From the NCBI RefSeq assembly GCF_030915445.1, contig NZ_CP133264.1, positions 5,241,208-5,305,207 on the forward strand: a stretch of 64,000 nt of DNA, written 5' to 3'. A program made the position numbers and the translations under genes. Below the pieces are notes generated by a model that searched no databases, was not told where the DNA came from, and was given only the letters and a program-made list of their open reading frames with translations. The stretch comes from Clostridium sp. OS1-26 (GTDB taxonomy: Bacteria > Bacillota > Clostridia > Clostridiales > Clostridiaceae). This document shows positions 1 to 7,417 of this stretch, piece after piece (position 1 is the first letter of the stretch; the number at the start of each line of letters is the position of its first letter).

Positions 1-33
1 AATATTTTCACAACGTTTTACATTTATAGCCAT
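1..33 (-). CDS. N-terminal start of an unidentified gene running off the left edge
   Basis: An ATG at 33 reading left gives MAINVKRCENI before the window ends. It is preceded on the minus strand by a strong purine-rich ribosome site (AGGGGAG, about 4 bases before the ATG). Only 11 codons are visible, so no function can be given. The AT-rich stretch from 34 to 213 would hold its promoter. Confidence 0.4.
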   Translation of the reverse strand, partial: MAINVKRCENI

Positions 34-213
34 TATGCTCCCCTCCCCAAACAAATAATTATTTATTAACTTTTTAAGTATTTATTAATTTCTTTCTTAT
101 TAACTATTCTATTACACATTAAAAGCAATTTCAATCATTTTTTAATTATTTATTAAAAAATTAAGTTATACTTATTTAATTGTGTGTAAATGTAATAATT
201 TATAAACCTGCAA

Positions 214-701
214 ATGCTTATTTTCCCCGAAGACAGGCCTAAACTAAATAAAAAATCTTATGACCAAATTGACTATGTACCAGATTTCATTTTAAGCCAA
301 TTGTCTAAGCATATAAATAATCTTCATAAAGAAATAATTCCTGTAGTATGGGTAATGTATAAAACGGGACTTCGTATATCTGATGCTTTAGGTTTGAAAT
401 AAAATTGCTTGGTCAAGCTTAATAATAAGTTTTGGATAGTGTCTGATATGGATGGCGAGTTACAAGATAAAACAATGGGGAGATACCCGAAGATATACTT
501 GATCTGCTTTGTAATCATAAATCATAAATTCTACAAAGGCGCTTATGGAACAGGCTAATGAAGTTCGATAAAGAACTTGAATTAGATGAAGATGGAAATG
601 TATATGAATATATTGAAAAAGATATTTTTGAACAGATAAGAAAAATGATTGAGAATAAATTCTTCATTTATGGGGGCAATGAGCATTGCCTCCATAAATG
701 A
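214..701 (+). pseudogene. Decayed Tn554-type tyrosine recombinase/integrase fragment
   Basis: The reading frame from 214 encodes a stretch ending YKTGLRISDALGLK, which matches the conserved region around the first catalytic Arg of Tn554-family site-specific recombinases. It stops at 400-402 (TAA), but the same frame continues with NCLVKLNNKFWIVSD, which also fits the family. The stop therefore looks like a nonsense change. Similarity is then lost. A further short frame from 558 to 701 (MKFDKELELDEDGN...) may be a downstream remnant. The 5' end, the HxxR box and the catalytic Tyr are missing, so this is a dead transposon relic. Confidence 0.6.
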
Positions 702-702
702 A
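663..702. repeat. Near-perfect 19-bp inverted repeat (hairpin)
   Basis: The left arm TTCATTTATGGGGGCAATG (663-681) and right arm CATTGCCTCCATAAATGAA (684-702) pair with one mismatch around a 2-base loop. No T-tract follows on either strand, so a simple intrinsic terminator is less likely than a transposon or palindromic repeat remnant. Confidence 0.6.
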
Positions 703-775
703 ACCCACAAATATATAACGACCGTATTGGAGAAATTTATCTACTTCATCTTATATACATTTAATTTACATAAAT

Positions 776-969
776 TTATTTCATTTTATAAAAAAATACT
801 ATATTAATAAAATCATTAGGATATTGGTCGTATAATTGCTGTAATAAATCTAAATTAGCATTCCCACTACTTGCAATAGTCCACATGGTATCATAAGCTT
901 CAGATTGTTTTTCCATTAAAATAGTTCCAAGGTAAGTGTTATTAAGATACGCTCTTTTAAGTTTTTTTG
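776..969 (-). other. Possible -1 frameshift site (A AAA AAC) and in-frame tail of the coiled-coil protein
   Basis: The slippery heptamer lies at 967-961 on the minus strand in the correct phase (X XXY YYZ). The -1 frame is open to the TAA at 778-776 and has protein-like composition (SEAYDTMWTIASSGNANLD). An eighth A would give the same fusion, so a sequencing or genuine indel is the main alternative. I did not find a convincing downstream pseudoknot by eye. Confidence 0.45.
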
Positions 970-2256
970 AACTTTAGTCATATAGAAAGATTTATCATGA
1001 TTTTGATTAGCTTGTCCTTTAGCAAAATCAATTCTTTCATCTAGCCACTTTGTATGAGCAGCTTCAATCTCAGCTTTTCTTTCTTCTTCTTGTCTTTTTA
1101 TTTCTGCACTTATTTTTTCAGCTTCGGCAGCTATTTGCTGTTGTGTAACTAATTTTTGCTGATCTTTTAAGAATTTTTCATATTCCTCCATAGAATTAAA
1201 GCCTTTATCTTCTAAAAATTGACGTTCTGCAGCCTTTGCTGCTTCTACATCTTGATCTACCTTGTATTGAAGAGTTGAATTCTTTTGTTCTAAATTTGTA
1301 AGTTCAGCTTTTAATTCATCTAATTTTGTTTTAAATGTACTAAATTTTTCTTTGAAAATTTTATCACTGCCTTTATCTCCAGTCGTAACATCAATGTTAT
1401 ATCTTTCTAATGCATTATAAGCTTCTTTAGCAGAATTAGCAGTGATCTCTATTTTACTTACAATGGCTTTATTAGAAGTAAAACCATCGAAATAACCAGG
1501 TTTGGAAATGTTTTTATTTGCTGATTCCAATAAATCATATTGAGCTTTGCCTTTTTGTAGAGCTTTATATGCTGAATCTAAATCATCATAGCACTTCACA
1601 AAATTTTCTGTATATTCTTTCGTAAATTTGTACAGATCTGAGTTAGCCATATTTACTTCTGTAGAATTAAATCCGTTATTTTGTACTATAAAAGAATAAT
1701 TATAACAGTTTGAAAAATGTTCTGTAAAAGTTTTTATTGCATCATCCAATTGTGTAGTAGCTTTTTTAATTTCTCCTATTTCACCAGCTTTAACACATTT
1801 ATAAAAGCTGTACCATCCTAATTTTTCTGCTACAGTACTTAATTCAGTACAACTTTTCTCTAAATATAATTTGCTATTACCAGATTTTTCTCCAAGTGGA
1901 ATTGCAGATATTTCTCTATTCATTTCAGAAATCTGAGATTTTAATGCATCTACATCATCATCAATTGATTTGCTGTCATCTGCATCAACCATTGCTCTTA
2001 GAAGTGTAATTTTTTTGTTATACTCAGCAATTTTATCAACATATTTTTTATAGGTTCTATTATATTTTTGGTCAGCGCTATAAGAGTCCCAAAGCTTACG
2101 TTCTTTTTGTGCTTCTTTATCTCGAATGTTTAGGGTAGCTTGGTTTATAATCCAATCGGCATATTTAGGCGGCTCTGCTGCTAATACATTTATAGGAGTA
2201 GCTAATAAAGAGCCCCCTAAAATTGCTACAGATAAGTTTTTTATAAACTTATTCAT
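916..2256 (-). CDS. Secreted coiled-coil protein of unknown function, frameshifted near its C-terminus
   Basis: I do not recognise the family. The start is ATG 2256 with GGAGG 7 bases upstream. Residues 1-26 (MNKFIKNLSVAILGGSLLATP...) form a signal peptide, and the rest is charged, helix-rich and partly coiled coil, with long Lys/Glu/Gln runs around residues 300-430. As written it ends at 916 with 446 residues. At 961-969 the message reads CAA AAA AAC, containing an in-frame A AAA AAC heptamer. A -1 shift there opens a frame that continues to a stop at 776-778 (LKRAYLNNTYLG ... FFYKMK) and adds about 60 residues. The tail may be made by frameshifting, or one A may be missing from the run. Confidence 0.7.
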   Translation of the reverse strand: MNKFIKNLSVAILGGSLLATPINVLAAEPPKYADWIINQATLNIRDKEAQKERKLWDSYSADQKYNRTYKKYVDKIAEYNKKITLLRAMVDADDSKSIDDDVDALKSQISEMNREISAIPLGEKSGNSKLYLEKSCTELSTVAEKLGWYSFYKCVKAGEIGEIKKATTQLDDAIKTFTEHFSNCYNYSFIVQNNGFNSTEVNMANSDLYKFTKEYTENFVKCYDDLDSAYKALQKGKAQYDLLESANKNISKPGYFDGFTSNKAIVSKIEITANSAKEAYNALERYNIDVTTGDKGSDKIFKEKFSTFKTKLDELKAELTNLEQKNSTLQYKVDQDVEAAKAAERQFLEDKGFNSMEEYEKFLKDQQKLVTQQQIAAEAEKISAEIKRQEEERKAEIEAAHTKWLDERIDFAKGQANQNHDKSFYMTKVQKNLKERILITLTLELF

Positions 2257-2400
2257 TTTATTACCTCCAATGGAATTTTTTATTATAGTATACCATATAA
2301 AAATCATATTTTAAAGTGAAAGACTAATACTTTAATTGTAGATATGGAACCTACAGGACACTCTTAGTTTTGTTTAACAAAATTTATCAAACAAAATAGA

Positions 2401-2559
2401 ATTAAGATAGATATTGTTAATCCTATGCATGTTAAGAAGAGTAAAGAGCTTGATGTTAACTCTTCATCTAAAATTGTTAGTTCAAATACAGATGAAGGAA
2501 TTAGTGAAGCAGGAGTATGGGAATTTCTTGATGCTGCTGTCTTTGAATTTACAGCTTGA
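2401..2559 (+). pseudogene. Remnant of an IS110-family transposase
   Basis: The frame from 2401 reads IKIDIVNPMHVKKSKELD. This matches the conserved VNPxHVKKxKEL motif of the IS110 DEDD transposase N-terminal domain. The following KNDxKDA motif is not recognisable, the frame stops at 2557-2559, and nothing of the C-terminal Tnp20 domain remains. The call rests on one short motif. Confidence 0.4.
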
Positions 2560-2698
2560 AAACTATGCTGAAGTGGATGTTCCGCTGAGGCGAAACATCA
2601 TCAATCAAACTTCATTTATCGAAGGTAAAACTAAATTAAAGATTTTCCGTAGAGAATCGTAGAAAAATCCTCCGCAATTGTTAACTCTTAATTCTTAA

Positions 2699-3259
2699 CT
2701 AATATATTGGTGGAGATATATTGCTTATGCCAATAACTTTTTCGGAAGTTGGATTATAAAACCTATGTGGAATATTTTCTTGTATATAAATACTATCACC
2801 TTTATTTAAGGTATGCTTTTCTTCTGATAGATATACTTCAACAGTACCTTCAATTATAAATATACATTCATCTGCCGGATGTATCATTAATTCATCATTG
2901 CTCCAGCTGTATGGATCTAACTGAAAATAAATAATTTCCATTTTAGAATTTACTTCTTTATCTGAAGCCATAGGAGTAACAAATTCATATACAATACTGG
3001 AATTAGGAAGTTCAAGTTTTTTTCGTTTATCTGCTTGAATAACTACATTTTGCTTCCTTTCATCAGTTAAAAATGTATAAATAGGTACTTCTAGCTCAAC
3101 AGAAATTTTCCTTAACGATGAGATGGAAGGATCAATAAGATTACGCTCGATTTGTGAAAGGTAACTAGCTGTCAATCCTGTTTTATCAGCTAATTCATTC
3201 AATTTTAATCCTTTCTCCTGTCTTATCTCTCTAATTTTAGGTCCTAGCAAAAGTAACAC
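2699..3259 (-). CDS. XRE-family regulator with C-terminal cupin domain
   Basis: Residues about 5-60 form an HTH_XRE domain (IREIRQEKGLKLNELADKTGLTASYLSQIER). Residues about 110-182 form a cupin_2 barrel (HPADECIFIIEGTVEVYL, then GDSIYIQENIPHRFYNP). Regulators of this layout bind DNA through the XRE part and sense a small metabolite through the cupin. At 186 aa the length is normal. The GTG at 3259 is the furthest start, but AAGGA lies too close to it; TTG at 3250 has better spacing and may be the true start. No obvious target gene is adjacent, as the flanking genes are unrelated. Confidence 0.85.
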   Translation of the reverse strand: MLLLLGPKIREIRQEKGLKLNELADKTGLTASYLSQIERNLIDPSISSLRKISVELEVPIYTFLTDERKQNVVIQADKRKKLELPNSSIVYEFVTPMASDKEVNSKMEIIYFQLDPYSWSNDELMIHPADECIFIIEGTVEVYLSEEKHTLNKGDSIYIQENIPHRFYNPTSEKVIGISNISPPIY

Positions 3260-3446
3260 ATCCTTATCATCATATAAAATATTATAATGCCTAAGCTATC
3301 TTAATTATTATTTTACATTATTTATCTACAATGTCAATTATCAAACCTGGTTCTATTTCTACCTAATAATAAAATTAACATTTATGGTATAATTAAAAAT
3401 ACTGACACAAAAATTATATACATAATACTAATAACAAAAGAAAGCG

Positions 3447-4130
3447 GTGATTATTATAAATAATGAATATGAAGTAAAAGGAGATACTGCATATATAAAA
3501 TTAAGAAAAAAAGATGGTAAAATCATTGATACTAAAATAGATACTGATGATTTAAAAATGGTGTTAGATAAAGGTCTTTGGTTTCCAGAGTGGAACAAAG
3601 ATTTTAATAGCTACCTGGTACAAAGCCTAGTTTATTCCGCTGGTGGTAAAAAGTCTAAAGAGAAACAATCCTTACACTCATTTATTTTAGATGTACATAC
3701 TAAGACTCCTATTAGACATATTAATGGGGACACTCTAGATAATAGAAGATGTAATATAGAAGTGTATGATCAAAATGCAGTAGTTAATGATTATGAGGAT
3801 GTAGATTCAGAAACCATCGCTGTTATCCTTAGAGATAAACATGGAATAAAAAAAGATAAAACCTTAATTGATAAGGAAGATTTAGATAAAGTAATAAACA
3901 GCGGTTATTCTTGGGTTTATTATGTAAGCCGTGGAGAGCATCATGCTGTAGCCAATTCTCCAAATGGAAGAATTTTTTTAGAAAGCTTTTTAATGAATCC
4001 ACCTGAAGATATGATTACAAAACATATAAATCATAACACTTTAGATAACAGAAAATCTAACTTAAATAATGTACTATTAGTTGAAGAACCAGAGGAATTA
4101 CAGGATAGTAGCTTGGATATTAACAAATAA
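3447..4130 (+). CDS. Protein with two tandem HNH/AP2-endonuclease-like modules
   Basis: The 227-aa protein is an internal duplication. Each half (about residues 7-110 and 118-215) has a beta-rich N-terminal part and ends in a homing-endonuclease-like motif: RHINGDTLDNRRCNIE in the first, KHINHNTLDNRKSNLNN in the second. The H-N-T-L-D-N-R-x-x-N-L signature is typical of phage or intron HNH proteins with AP2-type DNA binding. No other nuclease domain is visible, and neighbours give no hint of an intron or phage. The start is doubtful: GTG 3447 sits inside the likely ribosome site, and the in-frame ATT or ATA codons just after are alternatives. Confidence 0.7.
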   Translation: MIIINNEYEVKGDTAYIKLRKKDGKIIDTKIDTDDLKMVLDKGLWFPEWNKDFNSYLVQSLVYSAGGKKSKEKQSLHSFILDVHTKTPIRHINGDTLDNRRCNIEVYDQNAVVNDYEDVDSETIAVILRDKHGIKKDKTLIDKEDLDKVINSGYSWVYYVSRGEHHAVANSPNGRIFLESFLMNPPEDMITKHINHNTLDNRKSNLNNVLLVEEPEELQDSSLDINK

Positions 4131-4156
4131 ATCCATGTACAATAAATCGAAATAAA

Positions 4157-4185
4157 AGTGGCAAAGTAATAATTCCTTTGCCACT
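4157..4185 (-). terminator. Intrinsic terminator of the molybdopterin oxidoreductase gene
   Basis: AGTGGCAAAG and CTTTGCCACT form a 10-bp stem. On the minus strand it is followed by TTTTATTTC. Confidence 0.7.
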
Positions 4186-4241
4186 CTGATTTACTAAGGA
4201 TTAAATTGTCTCATAACAATAGAATCAATAACAACCTTAAG

Positions 4242-6185
4242 TTAACTTTTCTTTTTTATTTCAACGAAAGTATCATAATAAGCTATTTGTTTGCCCATAT
4301 CAGAAACTGCCCCTTCTGTTAAGAAATTTGGATTTGAGCATTTTTCCCACCAACCTATTTCCATATGAACTATGTTATCCATAAGTTTATTATTTATATT
4401 TATCTGCACATCTATTTCTCCATTAGAAGACTTTAATGCAACAATTTCTCTGTTAACTAAATTATGATTTTTAGCGGTATTCTGACTTATATTAGCTACA
4501 GCCATTGTATCTATATCTTTAAAGCTTTGAGACATTAAAGATCTTTTAGGGTGAGTAGTTATAAGTCTGAGTTTAGAGCTTTTCTCATTAATATAAACTG
4601 GTATTGGACTTACATTATTCTGTTTTGCACTTTCAGAATATATCTCTATTTTTTTTGACGGTGTTTTGAATATTAGATCCTTCCATGCAACATCATCTTC
4701 TTTTATAGTTACATACTCGTTTTTTATATTTTCAAGAGTTATTCTCCTATCTTCTAAAGGCTTTATAATTTGTGTTAAATATTCCTTCTTAGGTACATAA
4801 GGATATTCTTTCATTTCCATTTTTCTTGCAAGTTCTCTGAAGAAATAGTATTCGTCCATTAATTTGTGCTTTGGTTCTACACATTTTTCATTATATATTA
4901 TATATGGATTACTCATTGAGGTGTATAATAAGTCCTCAGTTTCTAAGGTATTTGTGCATGGAATAACCAAATCGCAATGCTTTGCCGTATCAGTTAAAAA
5001 CATGTCTATGCATACCTTAAATTCTATGCCTTTAAATGCCTTTGTAAATTCATTTAAATTAGGCCATTGATTAAGAGGATTTGCCTTGCTTATAAATATA
5101 GCCTTTAGGTTATCCTTTGCAAAATTTGGAAACTCATTTAAATCAAACTCTCTTTCCTTTGAAGCATATTTATAACTATTGTAAGGATCTAAATTTAACA
5201 CGTCAGGATATACTTTGTTGCTGTAATTTACTCCCCCACCCTTTTTACCTATACTTCCAGTTATAGCTCCTAAAGCATCAATTGCTCTTATAGAGTTACC
5301 TCCATTTTTATATCTTTGAACTCCGTACCCTATATATAGAGAGCTGTATTTTTCTTTAGAATAAAGATAAGTAATCTCTTTTATTGTATTTATACCTACA
5401 CCACATTCATCACATAGATAATTTATATCTAAAGTGTCTAAATAAGCTTTATATTCCTCAAAACCTATCACATTTTCTTTTATAAATTCTGTATCCTGCA
5501 GGTTCTCTTCTATTATTATTTTTGCCATTGCCATAGCAAGTGCAGCATCTGTGGATGGATTTATTTTTATATGAATATCAGCAATATTGGCGGTGTCTGT
5601 ACAAAGAGGATCTACTACTATTATTTTTATCCCTTTTTCCTTTGCCTTTTTTATTCTATGAAACAACTGTATGTGAGAATTTGCCGGATTTTTACTCCAA
5701 AGTATTATATTCTTTGAATTTAGAACATCATCTATAAAATGCGATTTATTATATCCAAAATCATACTTTTGCGCTTTAGAACCGGCGCTCCAGCAAGTCC
5801 CTCCATCCGCTTTAGTTATACCGCCATAGAAGTTAAAAAATATGTCTTCTATTCCCTTTAGTATAGAGCCTGAACCTGATTCACTATAATGCATTACAGA
5901 ATTCGAGGAATACTTTTCTTTATAATTTTTTAATTTATCCGCAATTATATCTATAGCTTCTTCAAAGCTTATGTTTACCCATTTTCCATCTTTCTTTTTC
6001 ATAGGGGAATATAGCCTGTCTTTATCATTTAATCTTTTTAAATGATTTCTCCCCTTTTCGCACATTATTCCCTTTGTATAAGGATGATTTTTATCTGCTT
6101 CTATTTTTACTACCTTATTATCTTCAACATGAACATTTAATTTGCAGCATCCAAAACAATCAAGCGTACATCCATGACTTTTCAT
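4242..6185 (-). CDS. Molybdopterin-dependent oxidoreductase, 4Fe-4S catalytic subunit
   Basis: A 647-aa member of the DMSO reductase superfamily. The N-terminus carries a C-x3-C-x3-C cluster (CTLDCFGCC, residues 6-14) and a fourth Cys in GIMCEKG near residue 42, for one 4Fe-4S cluster. The Mo-bisMGD domains follow (GGTCWSAGSKAQ near 130; GVQRYKNGGNSIRAIDALGAITGSIG near 290), then the C-terminal molydopterin-binding domain (LITTHPKRSLMSQS). No selenocysteine is evident. ATG 6185 is preferred because AGGAGG lies 11 bases upstream; an in-frame TTG at 6194 is too close. It is monocistronic with no electron-transfer subunit or Mo-cofactor gene beside it, so the substrate cannot be assigned. Confidence 0.88.
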   Translation of the reverse strand: MKSHGCTLDCFGCCKLNVHVEDNKVVKIEADKNHPYTKGIMCEKGRNHLKRLNDKDRLYSPMKKKDGKWVNISFEEAIDIIADKLKNYKEKYSSNSVMHYSESGSGSILKGIEDIFFNFYGGITKADGGTCWSAGSKAQKYDFGYNKSHFIDDVLNSKNIILWSKNPANSHIQLFHRIKKAKEKGIKIIVVDPLCTDTANIADIHIKINPSTDAALAMAMAKIIIEENLQDTEFIKENVIGFEEYKAYLDTLDINYLCDECGVGINTIKEITYLYSKEKYSSLYIGYGVQRYKNGGNSIRAIDALGAITGSIGKKGGGVNYSNKVYPDVLNLDPYNSYKYASKEREFDLNEFPNFAKDNLKAIFISKANPLNQWPNLNEFTKAFKGIEFKVCIDMFLTDTAKHCDLVIPCTNTLETEDLLYTSMSNPYIIYNEKCVEPKHKLMDEYYFFRELARKMEMKEYPYVPKKEYLTQIIKPLEDRRITLENIKNEYVTIKEDDVAWKDLIFKTPSKKIEIYSESAKQNNVSPIPVYINEKSSKLRLITTHPKRSLMSQSFKDIDTMAVANISQNTAKNHNLVNREIVALKSSNGEIDVQININNKLMDNIVHMEIGWWEKCSNPNFLTEGAVSDMGKQIAYYDTFVEIKKKS

Positions 6186-6406
6186 AATTTGCAATACCTC
6201 CTATAAGCTTCTATTGGTTTCAAATACACTACCTTTCTTGTATATTTTCAAAATTATAGCATATTTTTTTAAAATTGATAATAGAATAAAAACTCTTTCA
6301 TTTAATCTTCTTATATAGAAAAAGGACTTAAGAAAGAATCCATAGTAGATCGAATTAGGTATAATTAGTAATGTGATATTTTTCATATGATTTTACAGAT
6401 AACAAG

Positions 6407-6446
6407 AAAGGAATGTGTTATCTATAGGATATATCAACATTCCTTT
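6407..6446. terminator. Hairpin downstream of the kinase-like gene
   Basis: AAAGGAATGT (6407-6416) pairs with ACATTCCTTT (6437-6446). A T-rich tract follows on the plus strand, and a weaker one on the minus strand, where the kinase-like gene ends. Confidence 0.5.
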
Positions 6447-6484
6447 TATTTTCTACTGATAACTATAAAAAGCCTTTGCTTTTA

Positions 6485-7216
6485 TTAAGTTATAGATTTA
6501 ATTTTCTTTTTAAGCTTTTTATAAGTCCTATAGCTTTTCCTTATGAAATTAAGTATAAATTCAGGAATAGGCATAGTAAACTTATATAAAAAAGGTAAAT
6601 AGTATTTATAATAGGCCTTTTTAAAATCATCCCATAAACAACAATATTCCTTATGCTTAAAATCTGAAATATCAACTACAACTCCGCGATTGTCCATCAT
6701 CATTATATTTTTTACATGAACATCATGAGGGTAAAGTCCCCTCTTTCTTGCGTACTTAAGAGCTTCGTCAATATCCTTTATTATTTTAGGTGGAACTTTT
6801 ATTCCTGATCTAAAGCAATTATACAATGTAATACCTTTAATTCTTTTAAGTATTAGATAATTCTCTGTATAATATACTAAATTCGAATAAGCTGGATGAT
6901 CTCCAATAGCTCTGTATACCTCTATTTCTTCTTTTAAACCCGGCCTTCCTTTAGCGTATATTTTTACTACATAATTCTCAAAGTCTTTATGAGTAAACAC
7001 TGCTGCATAATTACCACACCCTAACAAACTCCAGGAATCCGGCACATTTTTTACTACTACTGGATCTTCTGAGTCTATACTTTCAATAATTATATTAACT
7101 CTGAGATTTTCATCTATTATAGATATAAATTTTTCAATTTCCTGCATATAAGATTCTCTTTCTCCTTTTAATAATGCCATGCTATAAAATAATACTTCCT
7201 TTGCAAACTCTTCCAT
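6485..7216 (-). CDS. RIO/Bud32-like small protein kinase
   Basis: This 243-aa protein has the core kinase landmarks: a glycine-rich loop (LLGCGNYAAVF, about 65-75), a Lys in VVKIYAKG, the catalytic loop HDVHVKNIM (about 164-172) and a metal-binding Asp in VVDISDF. It lacks the large C-lobe of Hanks kinases, which points to the short lipopolysaccharide-kinase/RIO-type families found singly in Firmicutes. The C-terminal 30 residues are very basic (KSYRTYKKLKKKIKSI), suggesting membrane or nucleic acid contact. The ribosome site before the ATG is weak. The substrate is unknown. Confidence 0.7.
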   Translation of the reverse strand: MEEFAKEVLFYSMALLKGERESYMQEIEKFISIIDENLRVNIIIESIDSEDPVVVKNVPDSWSLLGCGNYAAVFTHKDFENYVVKIYAKGRPGLKEEIEVYRAIGDHPAYSNLVYYTENYLILKRIKGITLYNCFRSGIKVPPKIIKDIDEALKYARKRGLYPHDVHVKNIMMMDNRGVVVDISDFKHKEYCCLWDDFKKAYYKYYLPFLYKFTMPIPEFILNFIRKSYRTYKKLKKKIKSIT

Positions 7217-7348
7217 TCATTAAACAACTTAAGTGGAAGCAGTACACTCTTAATGTAAATTTTAACATATACTTTATATTCATAAAAGCTCCTTAAAACT
7301 CATAATCTAATTTTTAACAGTATAAGTTTTTATTTTTAAAATTATCAT

Positions 7349-7387
7349 AAAAAATCTGACACAATAAATATATGTATCAGATTTTTT
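7349..7387 (-). terminator. Terminator of the DedA-ATPase operon
   Basis: AAAAAATCTGA pairs with TCAGATTTTTT around an AT-rich loop. The run of T on the minus strand follows the end of the ATPase gene by about 30 bases. It could act on both strands. Confidence 0.75.
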
Positions 7388-7417
7388 TGTAATTAAAGTA
7401 TATTTTTAAAAGTAATA

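Noticed and set aside
4242..6185. Possible selenocysteine formate dehydrogenase
   Set aside because: No in-frame TGA occurs and no Fdh partner genes are present; the N-terminal motif fits other molybdopterin oxidoreductases equally well.
6201..6386. A 61-codon minus-strand frame between the oxidoreductase and kinase-like genes
   Set aside because: AT-rich low-complexity product, no ribosome site, and it occupies the likely promoter of the oxidoreductase gene.
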